From Fredinandcohnia onubensis (GTDB lineage: Bacteria > Bacillota > Bacilli > Bacillales > Bacillaceae_L), in assembly GCF_002734285.1 (NCBI RefSeq), contig NZ_NSEA01000008.1, positions 300,224-364,223 on the forward strand: 64,000 nt of DNA, in the 5' to 3' direction. Under the pieces are notes generated by a model. The model saw only the letters and a program-made list of their open reading frames with translations. It had not been told where the DNA came from and did no database searches. Positions 45,187-55,049 of the stretch are shown one piece after another. Position 1 is the stretch's first letter. Each line of letters opens with the position of its first letter. The translations under genes and the position numbers were made by a program.

Positions 45187-46101
45187 TTATAGAAGCGTTA
45201 TAATCTTCGTTTCAATGGAACTCCACATATAACCTTGCCCACGTTTGTTCACAATTGGATTCTGTGTATTCTCTGGCAGGCACTTCTTTACCTTTCGATT
45301 AATCTTGGAGATAATCGGTTTAATGGAAGTGGTCTCAGGTGCCTCGTCCTCCGGCCACACATATTGAATCAGTTCCTCTTTTGAAACAATTCGACCTTTT
45401 TCGATTAAATATTTCAACACCTCTGCTTCTTTTCGTTGTAATTCAGCGACATCTTTCGGTCCGGAAAAGGTAGGGCGCAAGTGAGCCATATCTAATGTGG
45501 CCTCGTTATCTTCATTCTCCATTTTTACATTTTCAACGTCATCAATAGTAGCAAGCATGTACGTGCCATCTGGATACCTGATTGCTCTCGTTTGCTGGCC
45601 TTTTTGTGTAATTAATGCTCTCACTTCATTTAATTCACCGCTAAAATTATGTTCTTCATCTGAATCTATTGCCTTGTCCAAATAACGAATGGCTTCCAGA
45701 TCGTCTCCTAGTTTATAAAATGCTTTAGCCATCGTCGCATACGCTCGGAACAGTCTGATTTTGGACAATGAAGTATGAATTGCCTTTGTAAAATATTCAA
45801 TGCTTTTCTCATATTCCTGTGCTTCATAATGGATATGTCCCATCCTGTATAGGGCATTCGTATCATCTGGAAAAATCTCTAAAACCTCATTGAACAGTTC
45901 TTTCGCATTGATTAGATTTACATGTACTAGTTTTTCGTCTTCCCCGCTCCGGACTAGCATCTTAGCAAGCTCAACTTTATAGTCCGTATTGTCTGGTTCT
46001 GTTTGTAACAATCTACGGTACAATTTGATTCCTTCTTTTAGCCAAGCCGACTCATTCAGGGAACCTTGTTTTCTTCTCCAAACTATTATTTGATCTGGCA
46101 T
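45187..46101 (-). CDS. TPR and C-terminal winged-helix regulator
   Basis: This 304-aa protein carries TPR-like repeats in residues ~15-165: AWLKEGIKLYRRLLQTEPDN, DTNALYRMGHIHYEAQEYEK, and a third with YATMAKAFYKLGDDLEAIRY. An OmpR/PhoB-type winged helix occupies the last ~95 residues (QRKEAEVLKYLIEKGRIVSK, then RKVKKCLPENTQNPIVNKRG and QGYMW). There is no receiver domain. A DNA-binding regulator controlled by protein contacts is the natural reading. The target is unknown; the histidine kinase gene upstream is separated by ~500 bp and terminators. Confidence 0.8.
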   Translation of the reverse strand: MPDQIIVWRRKQGSLNESAWLKEGIKLYRRLLQTEPDNTDYKVELAKMLVRSGEDEKLVHVNLINAKELFNEVLEIFPDDTNALYRMGHIHYEAQEYEKSIEYFTKAIHTSLSKIRLFRAYATMAKAFYKLGDDLEAIRYLDKAIDSDEEHNFSGELNEVRALITQKGQQTRAIRYPDGTYMLATIDDVENVKMENEDNEATLDMAHLRPTFSGPKDVAELQRKEAEVLKYLIEKGRIVSKEELIQYVWPEDEAPETTSIKPIISKINRKVKKCLPENTQNPIVNKRGQGYMWSSIETKIITLL

Positions 46102-46371
46102 GGGGACACCTCATTGTTGCAGTTTTGATTTTTCATTATTAATTTTAGTTATCCAATATCTATATTCTTCAATAGTTTTCATTAATCCTTTTAAATATTT
46201 CATCCTAATAAGTAATATTTGTTGGAAATAAATGTGCATTTAAACTGTTGGAAATACAAAAAAACCAGTCCCGCAATAACTAAGTAGTTAGGTTATGAAG
46301 TAGTAGAAAAACCAAATCGCAAGGTTAATATCAAGATAAATCTCATAATTTTAGACAATAAAACCACACAG

Positions 46372-46406
46372 AAAAACACAGAGGTTGTACCATCCTCTGC
46401 GTTTTT
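46372..46406. terminator. Possible bidirectional terminator
   Basis: A 12-bp stem with one mismatch; both outer flanks are A/T runs, so it could act on either strand. Confidence 0.5.
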
Positions 46407-46544
46407 AGTAATCTAACGAACTGTTCTACAACTAAAGCACACTTTACTTTAAGTACATTTCTTCACAAACTCGCCCTTTCTTATCGAAAATCAAAAATCG
46501 TACATTCGTTTATTTTGTACAAGCTGCTCCGAAGATATTTTAAG

Positions 46545-46571
46545 AAAGCGCTACCCAATGGGCAGCACTTT
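46545..46571 (-). terminator. Possible terminator of the histidine kinase gene
   Basis: A bulged stem AAAG.GCT.CCC / GGG.AGC.CTTT lies 25 nt after the kinase stop, followed on the minus strand by CTTAAAAT. Confidence 0.5.
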
Positions 46572-46596
46572 GAGGTACTATATATTATATTTTTCA

Positions 46597-48141
46597 TTAA
46601 TTCAAAGCTGGAATTTGTCTCGTTAAGTTTGGAGATTCAAATGAAATAAAAAAAGTCGTTCCTTGATTTAGTTGACTATTCACTTGAATCGTTCCCTTAT
46701 GGTTTTGAATGATTTTATAGCTAACCATTAGACCTAAGCCATTTCCATTTTGCTTTGTCGTGAAAAAAGGCTCCCCAAGTTTTTTTATTTGGTCTGCCTT
46801 CATTCCTATCCCTTCATCCTTAATTGTAATTGAAATTTCTTGATAAGTCCTATCAACAACAATAGATACATAACCTCCAGTAGGCATTGCTTCAATGGAG
46901 TTCTTTATTAAATTTAAAAATACTTGTTTTAATTGATTTTTTTCCCCTGAAATTAGTACTTCATCTCTTGGAAATTTATATTCAATGTTAACATTTTTCA
47001 AATTAGCTTCAGGCTCGAGAAATTTAATGACACTTTTTAATATACTCGTAATATTGCATTCACTGAAGTAGATTTGATGAGGCTTTGCAAAGACCATAAA
47101 TTCACTGACAATGAAATTAATCCGATCAATCTCATCTATGATTGTATCAATATAATGTACTTCTACACCATTATCATTCAGTAGCTGTACAAATCCACGA
47201 ATTGTTGTTAACGGGTTTCGTATTTCGTGAGCAATTCCTGCAGCCAATTCTCCAATCATCGCAAGTTTCTCCGTTTTACGTAGTGCCTCTTCTGTATTCC
47301 GTTTTTCAGTAATATCATATTGAATGGATATATGTTTATAACGCTCTCCGTTTGAATCTACAAATGGAAAGATTGTAGTATCTAGCCAATACTTTGTCCC
47401 ATCCTTTGCTTGATTAAGAATCTCTCCTTTCCAAACCTCTCCACCTTGAATCGTATCCCATATATCCTCGAAAAATGAAGGTGGATGAAAGTTTGAAGAA
47501 TAAACCTCATGTTTCTGTCCTAAAAGTTCTTCTCTAGTATATTTGTATAGATTGCAAAAATTATCATTTGCATATAGAATTCTATCTTCACGATCTGTAA
47601 TCGCAAAAATAGTGGCTTCATTTAAGACACTCTCCAAATCTGCCAGCTCTTTAAGTGTCATTTTTAAATCCTCTTTAGACGCATCTAAAGCATGTTTAAT
47701 GAATGACAATTCATCATTGTACATATTCAATAGTGTATTGGACATAAGCTGGTATATAGATTCCATTATTTTCATCACTTCAAATAAGGTATCAATCGAT
47801 ATAGATTTTTGATGTACCTCTGTTTCAAGCAATTCCGTGATTGTGCAACGGATTATATTTACAAAATTGTAAGAGTGATTGAGGGAAGAATTAGATTTGA
47901 TCAAAGAAAGACCAAAGGCTTCTACAAAAGCAATTATATTAATTTTGTGTTTATCTTCTTTATTACTTAAAAAATCCCCTATATGAATGAATATGTTATC
48001 GTCTAGTACATTTTGAAAATCCAAGTTTTTAAAAATAGGATTATAAAAATTCAACTCATCAATTGTGTTCTTATAATTTTGAAATATTTCAATATGAAGT
48101 TCTTTTATCTTCCTACCAATATAATCGATTTGTGTGTTCAT
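46597..48141 (-). CDS. PAS-domain sensor histidine kinase
   Basis: This 514-aa cytoplasmic kinase lacks membrane spans. Residues ~1-150 are a helical sensor domain of unknown ligand. Residues ~170-285 are a PAS/PAC unit (ATIFAITDREDRILYANDNF, YWLDTTIFPFVDSNGERY). The HisKA domain carries the phospho-acceptor His in GIAHEIRNPLTTIRGF. HATPase motifs follow: NLIKNSIEAM (N box), DEGIGM (G1) and GNGLGLMVSY (G2). It is built like Bacillus sporulation kinases. No response regulator is adjacent, consistent with an orphan kinase feeding a shared relay; that role is inference. Confidence 0.9.
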   Translation of the reverse strand: MNTQIDYIGRKIKELHIEIFQNYKNTIDELNFYNPIFKNLDFQNVLDDNIFIHIGDFLSNKEDKHKINIIAFVEAFGLSLIKSNSSLNHSYNFVNIIRCTITELLETEVHQKSISIDTLFEVMKIMESIYQLMSNTLLNMYNDELSFIKHALDASKEDLKMTLKELADLESVLNEATIFAITDREDRILYANDNFCNLYKYTREELLGQKHEVYSSNFHPPSFFEDIWDTIQGGEVWKGEILNQAKDGTKYWLDTTIFPFVDSNGERYKHISIQYDITEKRNTEEALRKTEKLAMIGELAAGIAHEIRNPLTTIRGFVQLLNDNGVEVHYIDTIIDEIDRINFIVSEFMVFAKPHQIYFSECNITSILKSVIKFLEPEANLKNVNIEYKFPRDEVLISGEKNQLKQVFLNLIKNSIEAMPTGGYVSIVVDRTYQEISITIKDEGIGMKADQIKKLGEPFFTTKQNGNGLGLMVSYKIIQNHKGTIQVNSQLNQGTTFFISFESPNLTRQIPALN

Positions 48142-48472
48142 TATATCCCTCTTAAAAAAAACAGTATTTTTACTTAATATTTAAACAAATTTATACAAAT
48201 CCCTCTTTTTTTCTGTAAATTTTGTATAAGAATTAGGCTTACTACGGTAGGAACAAGGCCAATTGTAGAATTTGACATCCATTATTACATTAAAAAACAC
48301 CTAACAAATTAGCATGTAATGTTGATAGGTGTTTCCGATAAGAGACCTTATAAAAAGTGAGAATGACTTCTACTATGTCAAGTTAATGTTTCACTGTCCC
48401 ACTATCCATATTCTGTATAAGTTAATTGTTTTTTACAGACACTAATAAAAACGGTTGAAGGATAGATTACGA
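48142..48472. other. Divergent regulatory region, kinase / germination operon
   Basis: About 330 bp separate divergent starts. A hairpin at 48294-48331 (AACACCTA/TAGGTGTT, followed on the minus strand by TTTTTT) could end or attenuate leftward transcripts before the kinase gene. I could not defend a specific forespore promoter for the germination operon. Confidence 0.45.
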
Positions 48473-49954
48473 ATGACAGAGCGTCATAATAATGATAACT
48501 TCCCAAATTATGAAAAAATTAAATCCATTCTTAATGAATCACCCGATTTGATCTGTCGAAATCTTGAAATTGGTCAAGAGGGGATTCATATTATCTTCAT
48601 GAAAAATCTAATTAAGCCAGAGGTTCTAAATGAATACGTCATTAAATACATTGAAGAACTTTCTGTAGAATACATACATTACACCTATTTAATGAAAAAC
48701 ATACCTATAGAAGAATTAAAGGTAAATTTGGAGGAACAAGAGATAATTTCTTCCCTATTAAATGGATTTGCTTATATTTATTTTTTAGATGAGAAAAAGG
48801 CATTCCTTGTAAACTGCGCAAATCCCATTGAACGCTCTATTGAGAAAGCAGAAACAGAATCGTTAGTATATGGACCTAAAATTTCATTTACTGAATCATT
48901 AACTTCTAACGTTAAGATAATAAGACAAAATCTAAATGATAATAATTTGTGCACGGATGAAATAAAGATTGGGGAACGCGTTCAAAAGCAAGTAAGAATT
49001 GTATATATAAAAGATATTGCGAACGATGAAACTCTTCAGACACTTAAGGACAGGATTAAACAATTAAAAACGGAAAATATAATTGACAGTTCCGTTTTGG
49101 CTCAATGTCTAGAAGATAATCATTACTCTTTATTTCCACAATTTATATTAACAGAGCTGCCCGATCGATTTATCTACTCGATTTTAAATGGGCGTATTGG
49201 TGTTTTTATAGACGGTAGCCCAGTAGCGATTATAGGTCCTGCTAATTTTTTCTCATTTTTCGAATCAACAGAAGATATCTATTTGAGATGGTCTTTAAGT
49301 ACATTTATTCGTTTTATCCGATTATTTGCTATGGTCGGTTCTCTTTTTTTAACAGCCATTTACGTGGCTACCATGACTTATCATTTTGAACTCATACCAT
49401 CTAAATTATTAATTATCATTGGACAATCACGTTCACAAGTTCCTTTTCCCCCCTTATTAGAAGCACTCTTACTAGAATTGTTGATTGAATTACTTAGAGA
49501 AGCTGGGGCCCGCCTTCCTACAAAAGTAGGACAAACAATGGGAATTGTAGGGGGTATTGTAATTGGTCAAGCTACGGTTGAGGCAGGATTGACTAGCAAT
49601 ATTTTAATTATCATTGTTGCGTTTAGTGCATTAGGGGCATTTTCTGCTCCTATTTATGAAATGGGTACAGCTGTAAGAATTGCTAGATTTCCAATTATTA
49701 TTTTAGCAGGTGTTTGGGGGTTAAACGGAATCATTGTCGGTCTATGTGTTCTAATGGTTCACTTGTTAAAATTAACTTCTTTAAATAAACCTTATCTTGC
49801 CCCTCTATATCCGCTAAGAATGAAAGATTTGAAATATTTTTTAATACGTCTCCCCCACTATTTTTATATGAGACGACCGTTAGTTAATCGACCCAAAGAC
49901 TCCATTCGCCTTAAGGATCGATTAAGAAATATAACAGATTTAGATGAATTTTGA
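48473..49954 (+). CDS. Spore germination protein, GerA family A subunit
   Basis: ATG 48473 (MTERHNNDNFPNYEKIKS) lies 10 nt after AAGGAT; the TTG at 48455 overlaps that site. The ~493-aa protein has a large hydrophilic N-terminal part, including ELPDRFIYSILNGRIGVFID and DGSPVAIIGPANFFSFFES. Five hydrophobic spans follow, with PFPPLLEALLLELLIELLRE, AGARLPTKVGQTMGIVGGIV and IGQATVEAGL, the GerAA hallmarks. It forms the nutrient-gated channel core of a Ger receptor in the spore inner membrane. It overlaps the B-subunit gene by a few bases if that uses its upstream TTG. Confidence 0.94.
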   Translation: MTERHNNDNFPNYEKIKSILNESPDLICRNLEIGQEGIHIIFMKNLIKPEVLNEYVIKYIEELSVEYIHYTYLMKNIPIEELKVNLEEQEIISSLLNGFAYIYFLDEKKAFLVNCANPIERSIEKAETESLVYGPKISFTESLTSNVKIIRQNLNDNNLCTDEIKIGERVQKQVRIVYIKDIANDETLQTLKDRIKQLKTENIIDSSVLAQCLEDNHYSLFPQFILTELPDRFIYSILNGRIGVFIDGSPVAIIGPANFFSFFESTEDIYLRWSLSTFIRFIRLFAMVGSLFLTAIYVATMTYHFELIPSKLLIIIGQSRSQVPFPPLLEALLLELLIELLREAGARLPTKVGQTMGIVGGIVIGQATVEAGLTSNILIIIVAFSALGAFSAPIYEMGTAVRIARFPIIILAGVWGLNGIIVGLCVLMVHLLKLTSLNKPYLAPLYPLRMKDLKYFLIRLPHYFYMRRPLVNRPKDSIRLKDRLRNITDLDEF

Positions 49955-49962
49955 GGTGCAAA

Positions 49963-51057
49963 ATGAATTTAAATATACGTTTTGTTAATGCCTTTATGGC
50001 GTTTTATATCATACACACTTCACAAATTGGTATGGGAATTCTTGGAGTTCCAAGAATTATGTATCTAGAATCAAAAACAGATGCTTGGATATCCATTTTA
50101 CTATCTGGTTTATTCGTTAGCTTGATTACATGGTTAATGATTTCTATCCTTAAAAAAAATGAAGGTGATACTCTTTTTGAAATTCATGATCATATATTTG
50201 GACGCTTTATCGGTAGTATTTTCAACTTATTTATTGTCATTTACTATATTGCCGTCAATTATTCGATTATCATTAGTTATGTCGAGTTGTCACTAACATG
50301 GGGATATGAAGGAGTTTATGAATGGGTCGGGGTACTGGCTTTACTAATGATAACCATTTACGCTGTATCAGGCGGATTCAGAGTAGTGACCGGTGTTTGC
50401 TTCTTATCCTTTTTATTGACTATATGGCTGCTATTTGTTGTTTACCAGCCACTTCAAACCATAAACTTAACTAGAATTTTACCTATAATGACGACAACTC
50501 CTTCAGAAATTATGAAAGGAGTTTTCAAGAGCAGTTATACAATGTTAGGTTTCGAGACGTTGTTTTTTATTTTTCCGTTTATTAAGGAGAAAAATAAACT
50601 TCAACTTTTTAGTCAAATAGCAGTCTGGTTTACGACCATTCTTGTTTTAATAACAACTGTAGTTTCTATTTTATTTTTTAGTGCTAAAGAACTAGAGAAG
50701 AATGTATGGCCAGTTGTCAGCATGATTAGCACGGTCCATTTTCCATTTATTGAACGTTTTGAATTTGTTGCTGTTCCATTATGGATTTTAGTTATTTTTC
50801 CAAACCTATGTATCACTTTATATATTTCTTCCAGGGGCATTAAACAAATTTTTCATATAAAACAAAAATATGGAATATGGCTCATCTCCATTATCCTTTT
50901 TATCTGCAGTTTTATAATTACTAAAAGAGTAGATAATAATTATTTTTTTGACCAAATTGGCAAAACTGGATTTTTTCTTTGGTTTATCTATCCGATTTTC
51001 TTGTATGGAGTCACCCTTATAAGATCAAAAATCAATACTCGTTCCAGACGGAGTTGA
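49963..51057 (+). CDS. Spore germination protein, GerA family B subunit (permease-like)
   Basis: ATG 49963 (MNLNIRFVNAFMAFYIIHTS) has GAGGTG 5 nt upstream. This ~364-aa APC-superfamily protein has 10 hydrophobic spans (for example QIGMGILGVPRIMYLESKTD and GRFIGSIFNLFIVIYYIAVN). It is the nutrient-binding subunit of the Ger receptor, and its ligand is unknown. It starts 8 nt after the A subunit's stop. Confidence 0.93.
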   Translation: MNLNIRFVNAFMAFYIIHTSQIGMGILGVPRIMYLESKTDAWISILLSGLFVSLITWLMISILKKNEGDTLFEIHDHIFGRFIGSIFNLFIVIYYIAVNYSIIISYVELSLTWGYEGVYEWVGVLALLMITIYAVSGGFRVVTGVCFLSFLLTIWLLFVVYQPLQTINLTRILPIMTTTPSEIMKGVFKSSYTMLGFETLFFIFPFIKEKNKLQLFSQIAVWFTTILVLITTVVSILFFSAKELEKNVWPVVSMISTVHFPFIERFEFVAVPLWILVIFPNLCITLYISSRGIKQIFHIKQKYGIWLISIILFICSFIITKRVDNNYFFDQIGKTGFFLWFIYPIFLYGVTLIRSKINTRSRRS

Positions 51058-51061
51058 AAGA

Positions 51062-52192
51062 ATGAAAAAAATTGCTATTCTGCTGTGTTTTCTTTTTTGT
51101 ACTGCATGCATGGCCCCTGAAAAAATAATAGAAATGCAAGGGATTTCAACGATTATTGGATATGACTTGCTTGATGACAATACATACAAAGGCACTATCA
51201 GTTTGTTACAATTTGACCGAAAAGAAGAAAAGACGAGTGTAACCCTTTCAGCTGAAGGAACGACTAGTAAACAAATCAGACAAAAACTAGAGGAACGAAC
51301 TAGCCATGACATTACGTCTGGTCAATTAAGGACCATACTGTTTAATAAAAATATGGCAGAAACAGTAGGAATTACTTCTTTTCTGGATACAATGCAACGA
51401 GATAGTAGTATCGGTTCTTTAATTTTTTTGGCCATTACTGATAATGCTGAGGAGACGATTAACAATACAAACTATGAAGAATATCCCGAAATGGGATCCT
51501 ATATCTATCAACTATTGGATAAACACGAAAAGAAAGAAATGTTAGTCAACTCCAACTTACATGATTTTATAACTACACTATATGAAATTGGAATCGATCC
51601 TACACTACCCATGATTAAAAATGCAAATGGGGCGGCACCTTCTATAAGTGGTGTTGCATTATTCAAAGATGATAAAATTGTGGGGTCTATTTCGTTGATA
51701 AACACCTTTTATCTAAAATTATTCACAAATAATAAGGCATTTTTAGGTGATATAACTGTAGAGATTCCTGCTGGTGAACTAGAGAATAGGGATATGGCAA
51801 AACTCAACCTTCCTAAAAGTGATATTTATAAGATCACACTTCATCCGATAAAGTACAAAGGAAACATTGAAATAATGAACGAAGAATTTGTTCATTTAAA
51901 TGCAACGATATCCGTTTCAATATTAGAATTTCAACCCACTACTTCTTTGAAAAATAAAGATTTACTAAACAAGACGGAACAACTAATAGGCGAAGCCCTA
52001 AACAAAGAATTTGGATATATACTTGAGGAATTAAAAAATTTAAATACTGATCCCATTGGCATCGGAAGAAAAATAAGAAGTGTAAGAAAATATTCCCATT
52101 TAACTGAAGGAGATTTAAGACAAAATTACTCTACACTAAAAGTAAAACCAAATATAAAGGTGGAAATTAAGCGAACTGGATCAATTGATTAA
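51062..52192 (+). CDS. Spore germination protein, GerA family C subunit (lipoprotein)
   Basis: This 376-aa protein has a signal peptide and lipobox (KKIAILLCFLFCTAC, Cys16). The GerC fold follows, with SLLQFDRKEEKTSVTLSAEG, SGQLRTILFNKNMAE and a C-terminal helical/beta domain ending YSTLKVKPNIKVEIKRTG. It starts 4 nt after the B gene and completes the ABC order of a Ger receptor operon. Confidence 0.93.
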   Translation: MKKIAILLCFLFCTACMAPEKIIEMQGISTIIGYDLLDDNTYKGTISLLQFDRKEEKTSVTLSAEGTTSKQIRQKLEERTSHDITSGQLRTILFNKNMAETVGITSFLDTMQRDSSIGSLIFLAITDNAEETINNTNYEEYPEMGSYIYQLLDKHEKKEMLVNSNLHDFITTLYEIGIDPTLPMIKNANGAAPSISGVALFKDDKIVGSISLINTFYLKLFTNNKAFLGDITVEIPAGELENRDMAKLNLPKSDIYKITLHPIKYKGNIEIMNEEFVHLNATISVSILEFQPTTSLKNKDLLNKTEQLIGEALNKEFGYILEELKNLNTDPIGIGRKIRSVRKYSHLTEGDLRQNYSTLKVKPNIKVEIKRTGSID

Positions 52193-52232
52193 CATATTTT
52201 TAGGAACAAAATCGCTAACGCCCCTAATACGA

Positions 52233-52266
52233 CCCAAGTGTTGATTATTCACTGGGGCTTTTTCTC
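52233..52266 (+). terminator. Terminator of the germination operon
   Basis: A stem CCC.AGTG/CACT.GGG with one mismatch is followed by CTTTTTCTC, 40 nt after the C-subunit stop. Confidence 0.75.
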
Positions 52267-52393
52267 ACTTTCGCATGATTCCAGCGGGAATAGCGTGAGA
52301 CTTGAGACCGAGTTAATTCTCGTAGTGTTATGGTTAAAAGTATGGTAAAATATATTATCTTTATAAAAAAATTTTTTTAAGGTGTTAATATCA

Positions 52394-53290
52394 TTGGAAA
52401 TTAAACATTTACAATATTTTATTGAAGTGACTCGCACTGAAAATTTTACAAGTGCAGCTGAGAATTTGTTTATTACCCAGCCTGCCCTTAGTAGAATTAT
52501 CAAGTCATTGGAGAATGAACTTGGTACACAGCTTTTTATTCGTACAAGAAAAAAACTTATACTGACTGAAGCGGGACGTGTTCTAAAAAAACATGTATTA
52601 AAAATTGAAAATCAGCTGCAGCAACTAGGTGAGGAATTAGATAAGATGGTCATGCTAAAAAAAAGGCATATCCGTATCGGTCTTCCTACGATTACCAATA
52701 CCATTTTTTTCTCCCAACTGATGTCATCGTTTCATCAAGAATATCCAGAGGTAACATTCCAATTGGAGGAAGATGGTTCGAAAGTGATTGAAGAGAGGAT
52801 TGTTAATGATTTACTAGATTTTGGGGTTGTTGTTCTTCGTGAAAATGATAATAATATTGACTATTTTATGTTCGTTAAGGAGAAACTAAAACTAGCTGTA
52901 CCATCGTCCCATCGTCTCGCTGGAAAACAGGAAGTGTCATTACAAGAACTTAAGGAAGAGTCATTTATTATGTTCAACCGAGAATTTGAGTTAAGAAATA
53001 TTGTCATCAATGCTTGTAGAGAAGCTGGCTTCCAACCGTTTATTATTTCTGAAGCATCACAATTGGAATTTATTCAAGAAATGGTTGCTTCCAATTTAGG
53101 TATTACTTTGTTGCCGGAAAGTACATGTATGGAATTAACAAATAATATTCACACCCTAACTGTAACCAATCCTGCAATCGAATGGAATCTAGCTATGATT
53201 TGGAAAAAGGATGAAAATTTATCACAGATTGCCAAAGAATTTATCCGATTTGCAAAAAAGAAGCTGATGACAGCTTATCCATATGATTGA
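52394..53290 (+). CDS. LysR-family transcriptional regulator
   Basis: TTG 52394 gives the typical LysR start MEIKHLQYFIEVTRTENFTS with AAGGTG 9 nt upstream; GTG 52382 lies on that site. The winged HTH is ENFTSAAENLFITQPALSRI with LENELGTQLFIRTRKKLILT, followed by a substrate-binding-like effector domain. Its target may be the downstream thioesterase gene or its own promoter. The ligand is unknown. Confidence 0.93.
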   Translation: MEIKHLQYFIEVTRTENFTSAAENLFITQPALSRIIKSLENELGTQLFIRTRKKLILTEAGRVLKKHVLKIENQLQQLGEELDKMVMLKKRHIRIGLPTITNTIFFSQLMSSFHQEYPEVTFQLEEDGSKVIEERIVNDLLDFGVVVLRENDNNIDYFMFVKEKLKLAVPSSHRLAGKQEVSLQELKEESFIMFNREFELRNIVINACREAGFQPFIISEASQLEFIQEMVASNLGITLLPESTCMELTNNIHTLTVTNPAIEWNLAMIWKKDENLSQIAKEFIRFAKKKLMTAYPYD

Positions 53291-53303
53291 TAATATCAAT
53301 AGG

Positions 53304-53340
53304 TTTCCTCTTGTTTAGAGGAAGCTTTTTTTATTTTTTG
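53304..53340 (+). terminator. Intrinsic terminator
   Basis: A stem TTTCCTCT/AGAGGAAG is followed by CTTTTTTTATTTTTT, 14 nt after the LysR stop. Confidence 0.9.
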
Positions 53341-53496
53341 GCTAAAGAGCGCTTACATACTATTTTGTTATGAATGTTATATATGAATTGGCATTTTATG
53401 TTTCCACTATAATCATATTATAATTGTCCTTGTAAAAAATCCTAATGCATAAAGAGGCGGCCGCTTCAAAAGTATTTTTCATATAAGGTGATATTA

Positions 53497-54012
53497 ATGG
53501 AAGCAAAGAAAATTAAAGATACACGTGTAATTCAAACCGACCAGGTGCTAATTAATGATTTGAATAATTATCATACATTATTTGGCGGTGTTCTAATGAA
53601 AAAGATGGATGCTTGTGCGGTGCTCTCTGCTCGCAGACATTCACGGGTAAAAGAATGCGTTACGGCATCGACTGACGGCGTTAACTTCCTCGAACCAATC
53701 CGTGTAAGTGACTCGGTCTGTATCGAATCATTTGTCTGCTATACAGGTAAAAAGTCAATGGAGATTTTCTGTAAAGTGATCGCTGAAAATCTTGAAACAG
53801 GGAGCCGAAGAATTGCGGCTACTGCTTTCTTTACCTTTGTTCCCCTGGATGATAATAAAAGACCAATGCAAGTGCCCAGTGTTATTCCAGAATCAGAGGA
53901 AGAAAGCTTTCTTTTTGAGACAGGGAAAGAACGGGAAAAAATCCGCAAGCTAAAAAGGGAACAAAACAAAGAACTCGTGTCAAAACTTACACTAGAAAAA
54001 CCATGGGATTAA
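53497..54012 (+). CDS. Acyl-CoA thioesterase, hotdog fold
   Basis: ATG 53497 (MEAKKIKDTRVIQTDQVLIN) has AAGGTG upstream. The ~171-aa protein shows the YkhA/YciA-type hotdog pattern: DLNNYHTLFGGVLMKKMDAC, then TASTDGVNFLEPIRVSDSVC and GSRRIAATAFFTFVPLDD. The catalytic Asn/Asp-type residues of the family sit in the first segment. It hydrolyses acyl-CoA thioesters; chain length is unknown. The next gene starts within or just after its end. Confidence 0.9.
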   Translation: MEAKKIKDTRVIQTDQVLINDLNNYHTLFGGVLMKKMDACAVLSARRHSRVKECVTASTDGVNFLEPIRVSDSVCIESFVCYTGKKSMEIFCKVIAENLETGSRRIAATAFFTFVPLDDNKRPMQVPSVIPESEEESFLFETGKEREKIRKLKREQNKELVSKLTLEKPWD

Positions 54013-54038
54013 TACCAATAAAGGGGAGAGAATATCGT

Positions 54039-54410
54039 ATGCTAATAGCATCAAGTTACAATCAACTAAAAAATGCGCAAACAGCGATTGAAAGCTTACA
54101 TGAAATAAAACCATCTATTTATAGTAAATTTTTGAATGTCATTAAACTTACTCGTCAAATGCAGTATGGATATCAATATATGGGGTCCTTAGTTATGGAT
54201 GAAGATCCAAGTGATTTCGTTCCAAACTTTCAAAATGATTATGTATTGTCTGTATATAAAAGGGAAATCGAAAAATTAAAAGCGGATAATAAATTCCCTG
54301 ACTTGAAAGAATTACTGAATACGTATAAACATGTCAGCTATGAAAATATTAGCAAATTGGCATTAGGGGAAAACCCAAAAGCGTTAGTTGGTCCAATTCT
54401 TGTACGTTAA
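54039..54410 (+). CDS. Hypothetical protein, 123 aa
   Basis: ATG 54039 (MLIASSYNQLKNAQTAIESL) follows AAAGGGGAG; the ATG at 54003 overlaps the thioesterase end. The soluble helix-rich protein is not recognised. It is 26 nt from the thioesterase gene and followed by a strong terminator, so the two form a short operon. Confidence 0.7.
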   Translation: MLIASSYNQLKNAQTAIESLHEIKPSIYSKFLNVIKLTRQMQYGYQYMGSLVMDEDPSDFVPNFQNDYVLSVYKREIEKLKADNKFPDLKELLNTYKHVSYENISKLALGENPKALVGPILVR

Positions 54411-54546
54411 TTCCTCCATAATAAAACCGCCGATGATATAGTTACGGTGAACCTTTCCGTTAGTAAATGAGGTATTTAGCCAGCGCTTTTACTCTAAAAT
54501 CTACCATATTTAATAATAATCAAAAAGAATAGAAAATATAAAGAGA

Positions 54547-54596
54547 TGGAGATGAACCAACGTTCTTAAACGATTGTGTCATCTCCACCTTTTTTA
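54547..54596 (+). terminator. Intrinsic terminator
   Basis: A 9-bp stem TGGAGATGA/TCATCTCCA is followed by CCTTTTTTA, downstream of the 123-aa gene. Confidence 0.85.
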
Positions 54597-54620
54597 TGGG
54601 TTAATTGTTTTTACCAAATG

Positions 54621-54818
54621 CTACAGAAATACCATGGATTCCATTTTACCATAATGTAATACCTCAATTTTTACAGTATATAACTCAAGCAAAACAAGGA
54701 TTCCTCTCCAGACTAGGGCATATAATAATTTTTTGATTGTAGCAGCGTTATTCGGAAAGTAATTAACAATAATATATAATACTCCTACCTGCCCCATGGA
54801 AACAATTAAGTATGCCAA
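54621..54818 (-). pseudogene. Short membrane protein fragment (CBO0543-like)
   Basis: TTG 54818 has an AAGGAGG site and gives 65 aa with two hydrophobic stretches (MGQVGVLYIIVNYF, LLYALVWRGILVLLELY), then VLHYGK. Removing one A from the A4 run would continue as WNPWYF, a better fit to the CBO0543-type ending. So this is either a small real protein or a frameshifted remnant. Family recognition is weak. Confidence 0.35.
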
Positions 54819-55049
54819 GTCAACCTCCTTTTTATCAAAATACCCTACCCGTTACTTTCAGTGCAAAATATCTAACTGGATAAGCAGAAAAAACGGTCGT
54901 TAATGTAACATAAAAACCCTAATTTTTTCTTCTTAGCGTAGAAAGATTAGCAGCTCTTCCTTCAAAAGTTTTTCCTAGCTTAAAAGACTATTAATGAATG
55001 GATTTATCGTAAATTTGGAACAATACTTTTGTTTAAGTGAGTGGCTCTG

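Larger units (their letters stand above)
46102..46596. other. Intergenic region with hairpins
   Basis: About 495 bp without a gene. It has a stem AAAAAC.CAGAGG/CCTCTG.GTTTTT at 46372-46406 and a bulged hairpin at 46545-46571. The promoter of the TPR regulator must lie near 46110-46200. Confidence 0.5.
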
